Assembly (NCBI GenBank): GCA_958295925.1
Contig: CATQHL010000001.1
Span: 278,676 to 342,675 of the forward strand
Length of the DNA stretch: 64,000 nt
Source of the DNA: an uncultured Acidimicrobiales bacterium
Lineage (GTDB): Bacteria; Actinomycetota; Acidimicrobiia; Acidimicrobiales; CATQHL01
Direction: 5' to 3'
The position numbers were made by a program, and so were the translations under genes. Position 1 is the stretch's first letter, and each line of letters starts with the position of its first letter. Positions 35,174 through 43,444 of the stretch are shown piece after piece. The notes under the pieces are model-generated. The model had not been told where the DNA came from, ran no database searches, and saw nothing but the letters and a program-made list of their open reading frames with translations.

Positions 35174-36310
35174 CTATGCGGCGCTGCGCCAAGACGAGCG
35201 CAGTGCGGCCAAACCTGGCAGGTCGCCGCTGGCCAGCAGATCCATGGCCGCCCCGCCCCCGGTGGAGAGATAGTCCACCGCTTCGCCCAGACCCAGCCCT
35301 CTCAGCGCGTCGGCGCTGTCGCCTCCCCCCACCACGGTGCGGGCGGGGGTGGCGGCGACGGCCTCCGCCACCGCTCTGGTGCCAAATGCGAATCTGGGGT
35401 CTTCAAAGGCCCCCATCGGGCCGTTCCAGAACACCGACGCCGCCTCACCGATGCGGTCGGCGAAACGCGCCGCCGTGGCAGGGCCGATGTCCACGCCCCT
35501 CCAACCCATCGGCAGGTCTGCCCCGAACACGCGCACCTCGCCCCCGGCGGTCGGGTCGCCGATGCACCCGGAGGCGCTCAGCCCGACGATGTCCTCCGGC
35601 AGGGTGAGCGTTGATGACCCGCTCCGCCGCAGGAATTCCCGGCAGACATCGATGTGCTCGACGTTGTAGAAGGATGCGCCGATTGAGTGCCCGGCGGCAG
35701 CCAGGAAGGTGAAGCAGAGAGCCCCGCCGATGAGCACCTCGTCGGCAATCTCACACAGCGCCTCGGCCGCCTCCAGCTTCCCGGCCAGCTTCGCCCCGCC
35801 CAGCACTACCACGAACGGACGTGGGGCCGCCGTGCGGAGCGCCAGGAGTTCCTCCACTTCGTGCACCAGCAGCGGCCCGGCTGCCGAGGGCAGACGACCG
35901 GGCGGCCCCACGACAGAGGCGTGAGCCCGGTGCGACACTCCGAAGGCCTCGTTCAGGAAGGCGTCGCAGCCGCTGATCAGACGATCAACGGTCGAATCGC
36001 GGCACTCCACCTCGCCAGGGTCAAACCGCAGGTTCTCCAGGAGCTCCACCCCGGGCGCAAGCTTGGACAGGCTGGCGCGCACCGGGGAGAGGCTCAAGGA
36101 CTTCTCGGCGCGGCCCGCGGGTCGTCCGAGGTGGCTGCACGCCCTGACCTGCGCCCCCGCACTTTGAAGCATCTCGAAAGTGGGCAGAACCCTTTGAATC
36201 CGAACATCGTCGCTGATGTCGCCGTTTTGGAGGGGCACGTTGAAGTCCGCCCGCACCAGGACCCGCTTGCCGGAAAGGTCGCCCAGGTCGGTTATCTGCG
36301 GCAGTCTCAT
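35174..36310 (-). CDS. pgk: Phosphoglycerate kinase
   Basis: 378 aa from the ATG at 36310 (MRLPQITDLGDLSGKRVLVR), which overlaps the gap stop as ATGA; an open frame upstream runs inside gap. Family motifs: VLVRADFNVPL, LGRPAGR, FLNEAFGVSHRAHASVVG, the VVLGGAKLAGKLEA hinge region, and the nucleotide-binding VVGGGDSADALRGLG with STGGGAAMDLLASG. Slightly shorter than the usual 390-400 aa. Makes ATP from 1,3-bisphosphoglycerate, directly after GAPDH in glycolysis. Confidence 0.95.
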   Translation of the reverse strand: MRLPQITDLGDLSGKRVLVRADFNVPLQNGDISDDVRIQRVLPTFEMLQSAGAQVRACSHLGRPAGRAEKSLSLSPVRASLSKLAPGVELLENLRFDPGEVECRDSTVDRLISGCDAFLNEAFGVSHRAHASVVGPPGRLPSAAGPLLVHEVEELLALRTAAPRPFVVVLGGAKLAGKLEAAEALCEIADEVLIGGALCFTFLAAAGHSIGASFYNVEHIDVCREFLRRSGSSTLTLPEDIVGLSASGCIGDPTAGGEVRVFGADLPMGWRGVDIGPATAARFADRIGEAASVFWNGPMGAFEDPRFAFGTRAVAEAVAATPARTVVGGGDSADALRGLGLGEAVDYLSTGGGAAMDLLASGDLPGLAALRSSWRSAA

Positions 36311-37302
36311 CCGATTGTCCGCACCAGGTCCACCAGCCGGTTGGAATACCCCCACTCGTTGTCGTACCAGCCGCACACCTTCACCAGGTTGTCCGACGCC
36401 ATTGTGAGGCCGGAGTCGAACACGCACGACGCGGGCGACCCCACGATGTCGGTGGACACGAGCGGCTCCTCCGAATACTCCAGGACACCGGCAAGCGGCC
36501 CGTCGGCGGCAGCGCTGAAGGCGGCGTTCACCTCCGCGACCGAAGCGGGGCGCCCCAGCGTCGCGGCGAAGTCGGTTAGGGAGCCGTCCACCACTGGCAC
36601 GCGCACGGCTATCCCGTCGAGTCTGCCCGACATCGCCTGCATCACGAGTCCCGTCGCACGGGCAGCCCCCGTGGAGGTGGGCACGATGTTCACTGCAGCC
36701 GCCCGCGCCCTGCGCAGGTCGGAGTGCGGGCCGTCAACCAGCATCTGGTCGCCGGTGTAGGCGTGAATGGTGGTCATGAATCCCCTCTCCACGCCGAAGG
36801 CGTCGTCGAGCACCTTCACCATCGGCACGAAGCAGTTGGTGGTGCAGGACGCATTGGAGATCACGTAGTGCTCCGAAGGGTCGTAGGAGGAGTCGTTCAC
36901 ACCCACGACGAAGGTGGCGTCGGCGTCGCCTGAGGGCGCGGAGACGATTACACGCTCAGCGCCGGCGACGAGGTGCGCAGCGGCCTTTTCACGTGCGGTG
37001 AATATGCCGGTGGACTCCACCACGATTTGAACCCCCATTTCCTGCCAGGGAAGATCCGCCGGATTGCGGACAGCCAGCACCGGCAACTCCTCCCCGTCGA
37101 TGATGATTCCGCCGTCGCTCACCCCGATCTCCCAGGTGGTTGCCGGGAGCACCGAGTCACGGCGCAGCAGGTGCGCCATGGTCCTGCGGCTGCCGAGGTC
37201 GTTAACGGCGACAATCTCGATGTCGTCGCCCTGCTGCCGCACGGCGCGGTAGAAGTTGCGCCCGATGCGCCCGAATCCGTTAATCCCAACCTTGATGGTC
37301 AT
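36307..37302 (-). CDS. gap: Glyceraldehyde-3-phosphate dehydrogenase
   Basis: 331 aa, ATG at 37302. NAD-binding GINGFGRIGRNFYRA, ESTGIFTAREKAAAHL, the catalytic Cys in NASCTTNCFVP, and HAYTGDQMLVDGPH with the partner His upstream of it. C-terminal WYDNEWGYSNRLVDLV is typical. First gene of the gap-pgk-tpiA group and translationally coupled to pgk. The 209-bp gap upstream to rapZ contains no gene; whiA, commonly found here in Gram-positive genomes, is absent. Confidence 0.97.
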   Translation of the reverse strand: MTIKVGINGFGRIGRNFYRAVRQQGDDIEIVAVNDLGSRRTMAHLLRRDSVLPATTWEIGVSDGGIIIDGEELPVLAVRNPADLPWQEMGVQIVVESTGIFTAREKAAAHLVAGAERVIVSAPSGDADATFVVGVNDSSYDPSEHYVISNASCTTNCFVPMVKVLDDAFGVERGFMTTIHAYTGDQMLVDGPHSDLRRARAAAVNIVPTSTGAARATGLVMQAMSGRLDGIAVRVPVVDGSLTDFAATLGRPASVAEVNAAFSAAADGPLAGVLEYSEEPLVSTDIVGSPASCVFDSGLTMASDNLVKVCGWYDNEWGYSNRLVDLVRTIG

Positions 37303-37511
37303 TTTTTTCCTTCTTTCCGGCGTCTCTGCACCTTGGTATTTTTGGCGCTTCTTGTCGTTCGCTTCTAGTCGTTCTTGGCGTTTCCACCTGCACGGCCTGT
37401 GTGGGCGACAGCCAAGAACCCCCTCCGTCTGCGCTTGAAGGCTTCGGAGGGGCGACGGACGCTCTCAGCGGCAAGTTACCGCACGACGACGATGCAGCGG
37501 GTGATTGTCCT

Positions 37512-38363
37512 CTAACGTCGCAGGTCGCGGTGATGAACCTGCGGGTCGAAACCCATCCGACGCAGGACCGATGCTGCGTACTCGGCCAGGAACACCGAAC
37601 GGTGCCGCCCGCCGGTGCAGCCGAACGCCAAGGTCAGGTAGCTCTTCCCCTCGGCTTCGAAGGCGGGCAGCAGAAGTTCGCACAGGTCGTCGAGTTGCCG
37701 CAGAAATCCCTGGGCGGATGGCTTGCCCGACACAAAAGCCTGAACTTTGGGGCTGGTGCCGTCGAGCGAACGCAGATCCTCCTCCCAGTGCGGGTTGGGC
37801 AAAAACCGACAGTCCAAGACCATGTCCACGTCTGGTGGCAGCCCGTGACGGTAGCTGAAGGAGACCACCCTGGTCGTGAGCCTTGTTCCGTCCGACCCCA
37901 GAGCCGCCTGAACCCTGCGCCGCAGATCGTGGACGTTGAGCGCCGAGGTGTCGATTACCAGGTCGGCCTCCGCCCGCAGCCCGCTGAGGGCGTCCCTCTC
38001 CGCGTCGATGGCCTCTTGAACCGATCCAGTGAAGGCGAAGGGATGCCGCCGCCGGGTGCTTTTATAGCGCCGGACCAGAACCTGCGTCTCGGCCTCGAGG
38101 AACCACAGCCGGACGTCTCCGTAGGCGTCGTTCTCAGCTACGGCAGACGACCGCAGGGCGGCCACCGCAGGGGCGATCTGGGTGGAGTAGCGCTCGGTCC
38201 CCATCGTGAGGCAGAGGCGCCCGATGGTGGGGGCGGCCAGCTCCGTAACCTTCGGGATGAGTGCCGGCGGCAGATTGTCGACCACGTAAAAACCCAGGTC
38301 TTCCAGGCAATTTGCGGCCTCTGAGCGACCCGACCCTGACAGTCCGGCTATCACCACCAGCAC
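37512..38363 (-). CDS. rapZ: RapZ-family nucleotide-binding protein (YvcJ)
   Basis: 283 aa from the GTG at 38363, chosen because family members start just before the Walker A motif; a TTG at 38423 would add 20 basic residues. Motifs: VIAGLSGSGRSEAANCLEDLGF (P-loop GLSGSGRS), YVVDNLPPALIP, RRRHPF, RVVSFSYRHGLPPDVDMVLD, and the C-terminal LAFGCTGGRHRSVFLAEY. In E. coli RapZ controls GlmS synthesis; in Gram-positives the role is less defined. It lies between uvrC and gap; the yvcK and whiA genes that usually follow it are missing at this locus. Confidence 0.9.
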   Translation of the reverse strand: MLVVIAGLSGSGRSEAANCLEDLGFYVVDNLPPALIPKVTELAAPTIGRLCLTMGTERYSTQIAPAVAALRSSAVAENDAYGDVRLWFLEAETQVLVRRYKSTRRRHPFAFTGSVQEAIDAERDALSGLRAEADLVIDTSALNVHDLRRRVQAALGSDGTRLTTRVVSFSYRHGLPPDVDMVLDCRFLPNPHWEEDLRSLDGTSPKVQAFVSGKPSAQGFLRQLDDLCELLLPAFEAEGKSYLTLAFGCTGGRHRSVFLAEYAASVLRRMGFDPQVHHRDLRR

Positions 38364-38521
38364 GATTGTGAGCCTAGTGGGGCGCCTGTGCCTGCCACGG
38401 GAGCGCCTCGCAGCACCTGCCAACGCAGAAGGAAGTCGAGTATGCGGACAACGGGTGTGGGGCCGCGGCGCCCGGCAGGTCAGCGCGGCCTACCCGGGCG
38501 CTATCGCGGCGCAGAGGGGGA

Positions 38522-40375
38522 TCAGCCGTGAAACTTGGCGTAGACCGATTCCGCCACCCTTTCGGGCAGCCAGGAATAGGAGCGCAGATCCTCCAGGCTC
38601 GCCCTTTGAACGGCCCTCACCCCCCCTGCCTCGGAGATGAGTCGGCGTTTGCGTGCGGGGCCCAGCCCCGGGATGCCGTCGAGCGCCGAGCGCTTCATCC
38701 GGTTGCGGCGGAGCTGCCTCTGGTAAGCCAGGGCGAAGCGGTGGCTTTCGTCGCGTATCCGCTGCAGCAGGTAGAGGGCTTCGGACTGCCTGCCGATGCG
38801 CACCGCCTCAGCCTGATCGGGCACGTAGACCTCCTCGAACTGCTTGGCCAGGGCCGCCACCGGAATCTCCTCCGCCAGCCCAAGGCGCATGACCACCCGC
38901 TGGGCCACGCCCAGCTGAGCGCGCCCGCCGTCCACCAGCAGCAACTGAGGCGGGTAGCCGAACTTGCCGCGTTCGGAGGCGGGCATATCCCTCTCTGCCA
39001 GGTAGTTGCGCAGGCGACGCTCGAGCACCTCCTCCATTGCGGCCAGGTCGTTGTTGCCGGTCACCTTCCGCAGGCGAAATCGGCGATATTCCCCCCGGCG
39101 CGGCAGGGCGTCCTCGGTTACCACCATCGATCCCACGTAGTCCTGCCCGGAGAGGTGGCTCATGTCGTAGCACTCGATGCGGAGGGGGGCCTGCGGCAGC
39201 CCCAGGTGGTCCTGCAGCTCGTTCAGGGCGCGTGCCCTGGTGTTGTGGTCGCCCGCCCGCTTCAGCTTGTGGGCGGCGAAGCGTTCCGCTGCGTTGCGGC
39301 GAGCGGTAACGGAAAGCCGCCGTTTGGCGCCGCGCTGGGGGACGCGCATCTGAACAGCAGAACCGCGGCGTTCCGACAGCCAGTTCATGTAGAGGTCAGG
39401 CCGCGACGGCATTTCAGGCACAAGCACGGCCTTGGGCGGGCCCAGGGGGTTCTCTGCGAAGTAGACGCGCTCGATCACCCGCCCCATGAGTTCGGCGCTG
39501 CTGAGGTCCTCGGCCCTGTCCACGATGAACCCGTGCTGGCCCATCACCCGCCCCTTGCGCACGTAGAACACCGACACTGCCGCCTCCAACTCGTCGCCCT
39601 CCAGGCCGATGACGTCAAAGTCCTCGCGGCGCTCGCTCACCATCTCCTGCGACTCAACGGCCTTGCGGACGCTGCTCAACCGGTCCCTTATGCGGGCCGC
39701 CCGTTCAAATTCCTCGGCTTCCGCCGCTGCCGCCATGTCGACCTCCAGCCGCCTGATGACGCCGGCGGTTTCACCTTCCAGAAACGTCTCGAGTTCGGTG
39801 AGCATGCGGGCGTAGTCCTCGGCGCCCACCTCGCCGACGCAGGGGCCTGCGCATTTTTCGATGTGAAAGAGCAGGCACGGACGTCCCAGGAGTTCGTGGT
39901 GGCGGAACTTGTTGTCTGAGCAGGTGCGGACGGGGAATGTCCGCAGCAGCAGATCCAGCGTCTCCCGAATGGCGTAGGCGTGCCCGAAGGGGCCGAAGTA
40001 GCGGTTGCCCGCCAGGTGGCGACCCCGCACCACCATCGCCCGCGGCCAGGTGTCGCGCAGGGTGAGCGCAAGGAACGGGTAGCTCTTGTCGTCGCGGTAG
40101 CGGACGTTGAATCTGGGCTGGTGGCGCTGGATGAGCGTGTACTCCAGCATCAGAGCCTCAACCTCGTTTTCGACCTGGGTCCACTCCACGCCGACGGCCA
40201 GGGCCAGCATCTGCCCCGTGCGGGGGGTGTGAGCCCGCGTGCTCTGGAAGTAGCTGCCTATGCGGCTGCGAAGAGACTTGGCCTTGCCCACATACAGCAC
40301 CCTGTCGTGGGCGTCTTTGAACAGGTATGCGCCTGGGGCGTTCGGGATGCTCGCGGGGGCGGGTCGCTCCAGCAC
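38522..40375 (-). CDS. uvrC: UvrABC excinuclease subunit C
   Basis: 617 aa. N-terminal GIY-YIG nuclease (APGAYLFKDAHDRVLYVGKA, about residues 12-45), UVR motif AAAAEAEEFERAARIRDRLS near residue 210, the RNase H-like endonuclease domain with IECYDMSHLSGQDYVGSMVV and LLLVDGGRAQLG, and C-terminal helix-hairpin-helix repeats (LDGIPGLGPARKRRLI). Makes both incisions in nucleotide excision repair. It is upstream of rapZ, a common arrangement. Confidence 0.97.
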   Translation of the reverse strand: MLERPAPASIPNAPGAYLFKDAHDRVLYVGKAKSLRSRIGSYFQSTRAHTPRTGQMLALAVGVEWTQVENEVEALMLEYTLIQRHQPRFNVRYRDDKSYPFLALTLRDTWPRAMVVRGRHLAGNRYFGPFGHAYAIRETLDLLLRTFPVRTCSDNKFRHHELLGRPCLLFHIEKCAGPCVGEVGAEDYARMLTELETFLEGETAGVIRRLEVDMAAAAEAEEFERAARIRDRLSSVRKAVESQEMVSERREDFDVIGLEGDELEAAVSVFYVRKGRVMGQHGFIVDRAEDLSSAELMGRVIERVYFAENPLGPPKAVLVPEMPSRPDLYMNWLSERRGSAVQMRVPQRGAKRRLSVTARRNAAERFAAHKLKRAGDHNTRARALNELQDHLGLPQAPLRIECYDMSHLSGQDYVGSMVVTEDALPRRGEYRRFRLRKVTGNNDLAAMEEVLERRLRNYLAERDMPASERGKFGYPPQLLLVDGGRAQLGVAQRVVMRLGLAEEIPVAALAKQFEEVYVPDQAEAVRIGRQSEALYLLQRIRDESHRFALAYQRQLRRNRMKRSALDGIPGLGPARKRRLISEAGGVRAVQRASLEDLRSYSWLPERVAESVYAKFHG

Positions 40376-40416
40376 GCCCTAATGGTATTGAAGACGATCC
40401 GGCGGGCGGAGAGCGG

Positions 40417-42156
40417 CTACGCAGCCTCCAGACGGGCCCTTGCGGTGGCGCAAGCCTCAATGTCCTCGTAGTCGCCGATGTTGAGCTCGCCGGCTATGCG
40501 GCCTTTGGCGACCACGAGCGTCCTGTCGGCCACCTCGAAAATCTCCGAGTCCTCCGTGCAGTAGAGGAGCGCGCCCTCGCCCGTGCTGACGAACTGCCGC
40601 AGCAGGCGGTATATCTCCCGTTTGCTGGGCACGTCGACGCCGCGCGTGGGCTCCTCGAGAATCAGCACCCGTGGGCGTGTCGCCATCGCAGCCGCAATCA
40701 CGACCTTCTGCTGGTTGCCGCCGCTCAGCGCCATGATGTTGTCGTCCACTGAGCCCGCCTTGACCATGAAGTCCTTAGCAAGTTGCCCTGCCCTCTCCTT
40801 CATGGCCTTTGGGGGCAAAATGCCGGAGCGTCCGAGTTCGCCTGTCAGGCGAGCCACCAGGTTTTCGCCCACCGAAAGATTCTGAAAGAGGTTGTGCGCC
40901 CTGTCGGCGCCGACGAAGGCCACTCCCTCGCGCCCAAGTCTTGCGCGGCTGTCGTCCCTCTTGGCGAGGGCATCCGCCGCTGCGTCCCTGATCGCCCTCA
41001 ATCCGACTTTCCACATCGGCGGACGGCCTTCCTCTTCCGCCATGTCTTCAACATCTGCCACCTCTTCGCCAGCCGACCGAACGACGCCCGCACCACCGCC
41101 ACCGTCGGTGTCACCTGAACTCTCCAGCATCTCAATGCCCCCCTCCGCAGCCGCGTACCCGGCCAGCGACTGGGCCAACTCGCGTGCGCCCGAACCCTCC
41201 ATGCCCGTCAACGCCAGAATCTCGCCTTCACCGATTTTCATGCTCACATCGCTGAAACGGCCCTCTCGGTGCGTCCAACCATCCACCTCCAGCACTGCCC
41301 TCTCAGATTCCTCCCCGCGAACGTCCTCCCCCGGGCCGATGCTCTGGGCCGCGCCCACCACCAACTCGCGCGCCAGGCGATCCTCCGTCAGGTCTTCGCC
41401 GGAGAAGATCGCCTTGCAGCGACCGTCAATGAGCATCGCCACACGATTTGCGTGCTCCACCAGTTCGTGCAGCCGGTGAGACACCAGGATGACAACGCGG
41501 CCGGCGTCGGCCAGGGAGTGCATGCGTCGGAAGAGATCCTCCGACTCCTCGTCGGTGAGCGCCGAGTTGGGTTCGTCGAAGAGGAAGACGCGGGCATTTT
41601 GCGCCAATGACCTTGCGATTTCGGTGCGCTGCTGCGCAGCCAGCGGCAAGTCCGACAGGGTGGTGTTGGCGCTTTGCTCAAGACCCATCTCCACCAGCAG
41701 ATCCGACTCGATCTCATCGATGCGCCTGATCATCACCAGCGAGCGCTCCCGCCCGACGATGAGGTTCTCCGCAACCGTCATGTTGGGGAAGAGTTGCGGC
41801 TCCTGATGGACGATGGCGACTCGTCTTGCGGCGTCTGCGGCTTCCTCCGCGCCCCCCGCTCCCTCGGAGTTTTTCGCAAGCTCGGATGCGCCGAATTTCA
41901 CCTCACCGCTGTCGGCGACGACCTCCCCTGCCAGGATTTTTGCCATCGTGCTCTTGCCCGAGCCGTTTGGCCCGGCTATTCCGAGAATCTCCCCCGGGAA
42001 CGCCAGGAGGCTGAGGCCGTCGAGGGCGACGGTGTCGCCGTAGCGCTTGCAGACGTTCTTCAGGACTACCGCGCCCGACGCTGCGGCCGCGTCCGCGTTC
42101 ACGGCTTCCGCCGCGGCGGCCGCCGACTGCAGTGAATCAGCGGACGCGTGAGTCAT
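40417..42156 (-). CDS. Sugar-type ABC transporter ATP-binding protein (RbsA-like)
   Basis: 579 aa, ATG at 42156 overlapping the permease stop as ATGA. Two ABC domains: domain 1 with Walker A GPNGSGKSTMAKIL, signature-like LPLAAQQRTEIARSL and Walker B VFLFDEPNSAL; domain 2 with the altered Walker A TGMEGSGARELAQ, signature LSGGNQQKVVIAAAMA and VLILEEPTRGVD. A ~60-residue acidic insertion (SSGDTDGGGGAGVVRSAGEE, EEEGRPP) in domain 2 is unusual for RbsA-type proteins. It is the last gene of a binding protein-permease-ATPase operon between uvrA and uvrC. Confidence 0.92.
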   Translation of the reverse strand: MTHASADSLQSAAAAAEAVNADAAAASGAVVLKNVCKRYGDTVALDGLSLLAFPGEILGIAGPNGSGKSTMAKILAGEVVADSGEVKFGASELAKNSEGAGGAEEAADAARRVAIVHQEPQLFPNMTVAENLIVGRERSLVMIRRIDEIESDLLVEMGLEQSANTTLSDLPLAAQQRTEIARSLAQNARVFLFDEPNSALTDEESEDLFRRMHSLADAGRVVILVSHRLHELVEHANRVAMLIDGRCKAIFSGEDLTEDRLARELVVGAAQSIGPGEDVRGEESERAVLEVDGWTHREGRFSDVSMKIGEGEILALTGMEGSGARELAQSLAGYAAAEGGIEMLESSGDTDGGGGAGVVRSAGEEVADVEDMAEEEGRPPMWKVGLRAIRDAAADALAKRDDSRARLGREGVAFVGADRAHNLFQNLSVGENLVARLTGELGRSGILPPKAMKERAGQLAKDFMVKAGSVDDNIMALSGGNQQKVVIAAAMATRPRVLILEEPTRGVDVPSKREIYRLLRQFVSTGEGALLYCTEDSEIFEVADRTLVVAKGRIAGELNIGDYEDIEACATARARLEAA

Positions 42157-43178
42157 CGGCCTCGTCGCCTGCTCAGCTGATCGAGCACCACTGCGCCGAT
42201 GGTGACGGTGCCCAGGAACATCTGACGGACGAACGGCCCTGTAGCCATGAGAGCCAGCCCATTGGAGATGACGGCTAGCAGCAGCGCCCCCATGAGCGTG
42301 CCGAAGACGGTGCCCCGCCCCCCTGTGAGGCTCGCTCCGCCGATGATCACAGCGGCAAACACCGGGAAAAGAAGGCTCTGGCCGGGATTGGGCTGAACCG
42401 AGCCGATGAAGGCAAAATCCAGCAGCCCTGACACCGACGCCATCAGCGCCCCGATGACAAACGCAAGGGCCTTGTAGCGACGCACCGGCAGCTTGGCCAA
42501 AGTTGCCGCCTGTTCGTTCCCGCCGATCGCCCTAAGGCGAAAGCCGAAGACCCCCCTCGACATGAAAATGCCAAAGATCACGCTGAACCCGATCAACCAA
42601 ATCACTTGCATCTCAAGCGCCCCAGGCAGGTCCTGATTTGAGAGGCCCCTAAAGAAAGCCAATTCCCCGGAGTCGACGTTTGTTTCCCGTGGGCTGTAGG
42701 TCTTGGAATTACTGACGAACAGCGTGAACCCCAAAATCAGCGTGCTTGAACCGAGCGTTGCGATGAACGACGGCACCTTGACGATTGCCACGAAGAAGGC
42801 GTTGAAGAGTCCCCATCCAGCCGAGATTGCCAGCGAGACGATCAGGCTCAGCCAGACCGGCCAGCCCCAGATGATCCACGAAACGGCGGTGAACATCGAC
42901 GTAAACGTCGCGAGGTTGGCAAATGACAGGTCTATCTCCCCCACGACCAGGATGACCGTGAGACCCAGGGCCGCCATTCCCAGGGTGCTCATATAGCGGA
43001 GCAGGACGAGCAGATTGGCGCCTTTGAGGAACAGCCAGTCCGACCAGACGGCAAAGATGAATCCAAGTATGAGAATCGCCCCGACAAGACCGCCCAGCCG
43101 CAACAGGCCCAGTTTGCGGACCACCCTGCCAAGCGTGGTTGTGAAGGTGTTCTCGGCTGTCATGTCCTCGGCTGTCAT
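42153..43178 (-). CDS. Sugar-type ABC transporter permease (RbsC-like)
   Basis: 341 aa with about eight to ten membrane segments. BPD_transp_2 features: ALGLTVILVVGEIDLSFANL near residues 72-91, FFVAIVKVPSFIATLGSSTL, RAIGGNEQAATLAKLPVRRY, and the late GGASLTGGRGTVFGTLMGALLL. This is the RbsC/XylH-type arrangement used for pentoses and related sugars. It is overlapped by the ATPase gene downstream and separated by 266 bp, with a stem-loop, from the binding-protein gene. Confidence 0.92.
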   Translation of the reverse strand: MTAEDMTAENTFTTTLGRVVRKLGLLRLGGLVGAILILGFIFAVWSDWLFLKGANLLVLLRYMSTLGMAALGLTVILVVGEIDLSFANLATFTSMFTAVSWIIWGWPVWLSLIVSLAISAGWGLFNAFFVAIVKVPSFIATLGSSTLILGFTLFVSNSKTYSPRETNVDSGELAFFRGLSNQDLPGALEMQVIWLIGFSVIFGIFMSRGVFGFRLRAIGGNEQAATLAKLPVRRYKALAFVIGALMASVSGLLDFAFIGSVQPNPGQSLLFPVFAAVIIGGASLTGGRGTVFGTLMGALLLAVISNGLALMATGPFVRQMFLGTVTIGAVVLDQLSRRRGR

Positions 43179-43410
43179 TCTTTAACCTCCGGCCACTGCG
43201 GTCACATCACCTTGCTGCCTTTTACGAAGGCCGCGCCTGTGAGTCGGCGAGACTGAATCGGCCTGTGAATCGGCCTTACGAACAGGCAAAACGGGCAGGG
43301 GCCCGTCACGTCTCATGAGATCAGGCCACTGGAATCCCTGCAGTGAAATGCTCCTTGCAATCGCGAATCGACCGGACGGGGTTCGCCCGCCCAGTCGATT
43401 CGCCACGATT

Positions 43411-43429
43411 GTTCCGCAGATCGCGGAAC
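43411..43429 (-). other. Stem-loop after the sugar-binding protein gene
   Basis: Perfect 7-bp inverted repeat gttccgc/gcggaac with a 5-nt loop, 15 bp after the binding-protein stop, with no T-run. It lies in the 266-bp spacer before the permease gene, which has no other visible content. Placement mirrors the stem-loop after the BMP lipoprotein gene. Confidence 0.5.
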
Positions 43430-43444
43430 TAACTACGGCTTCGC

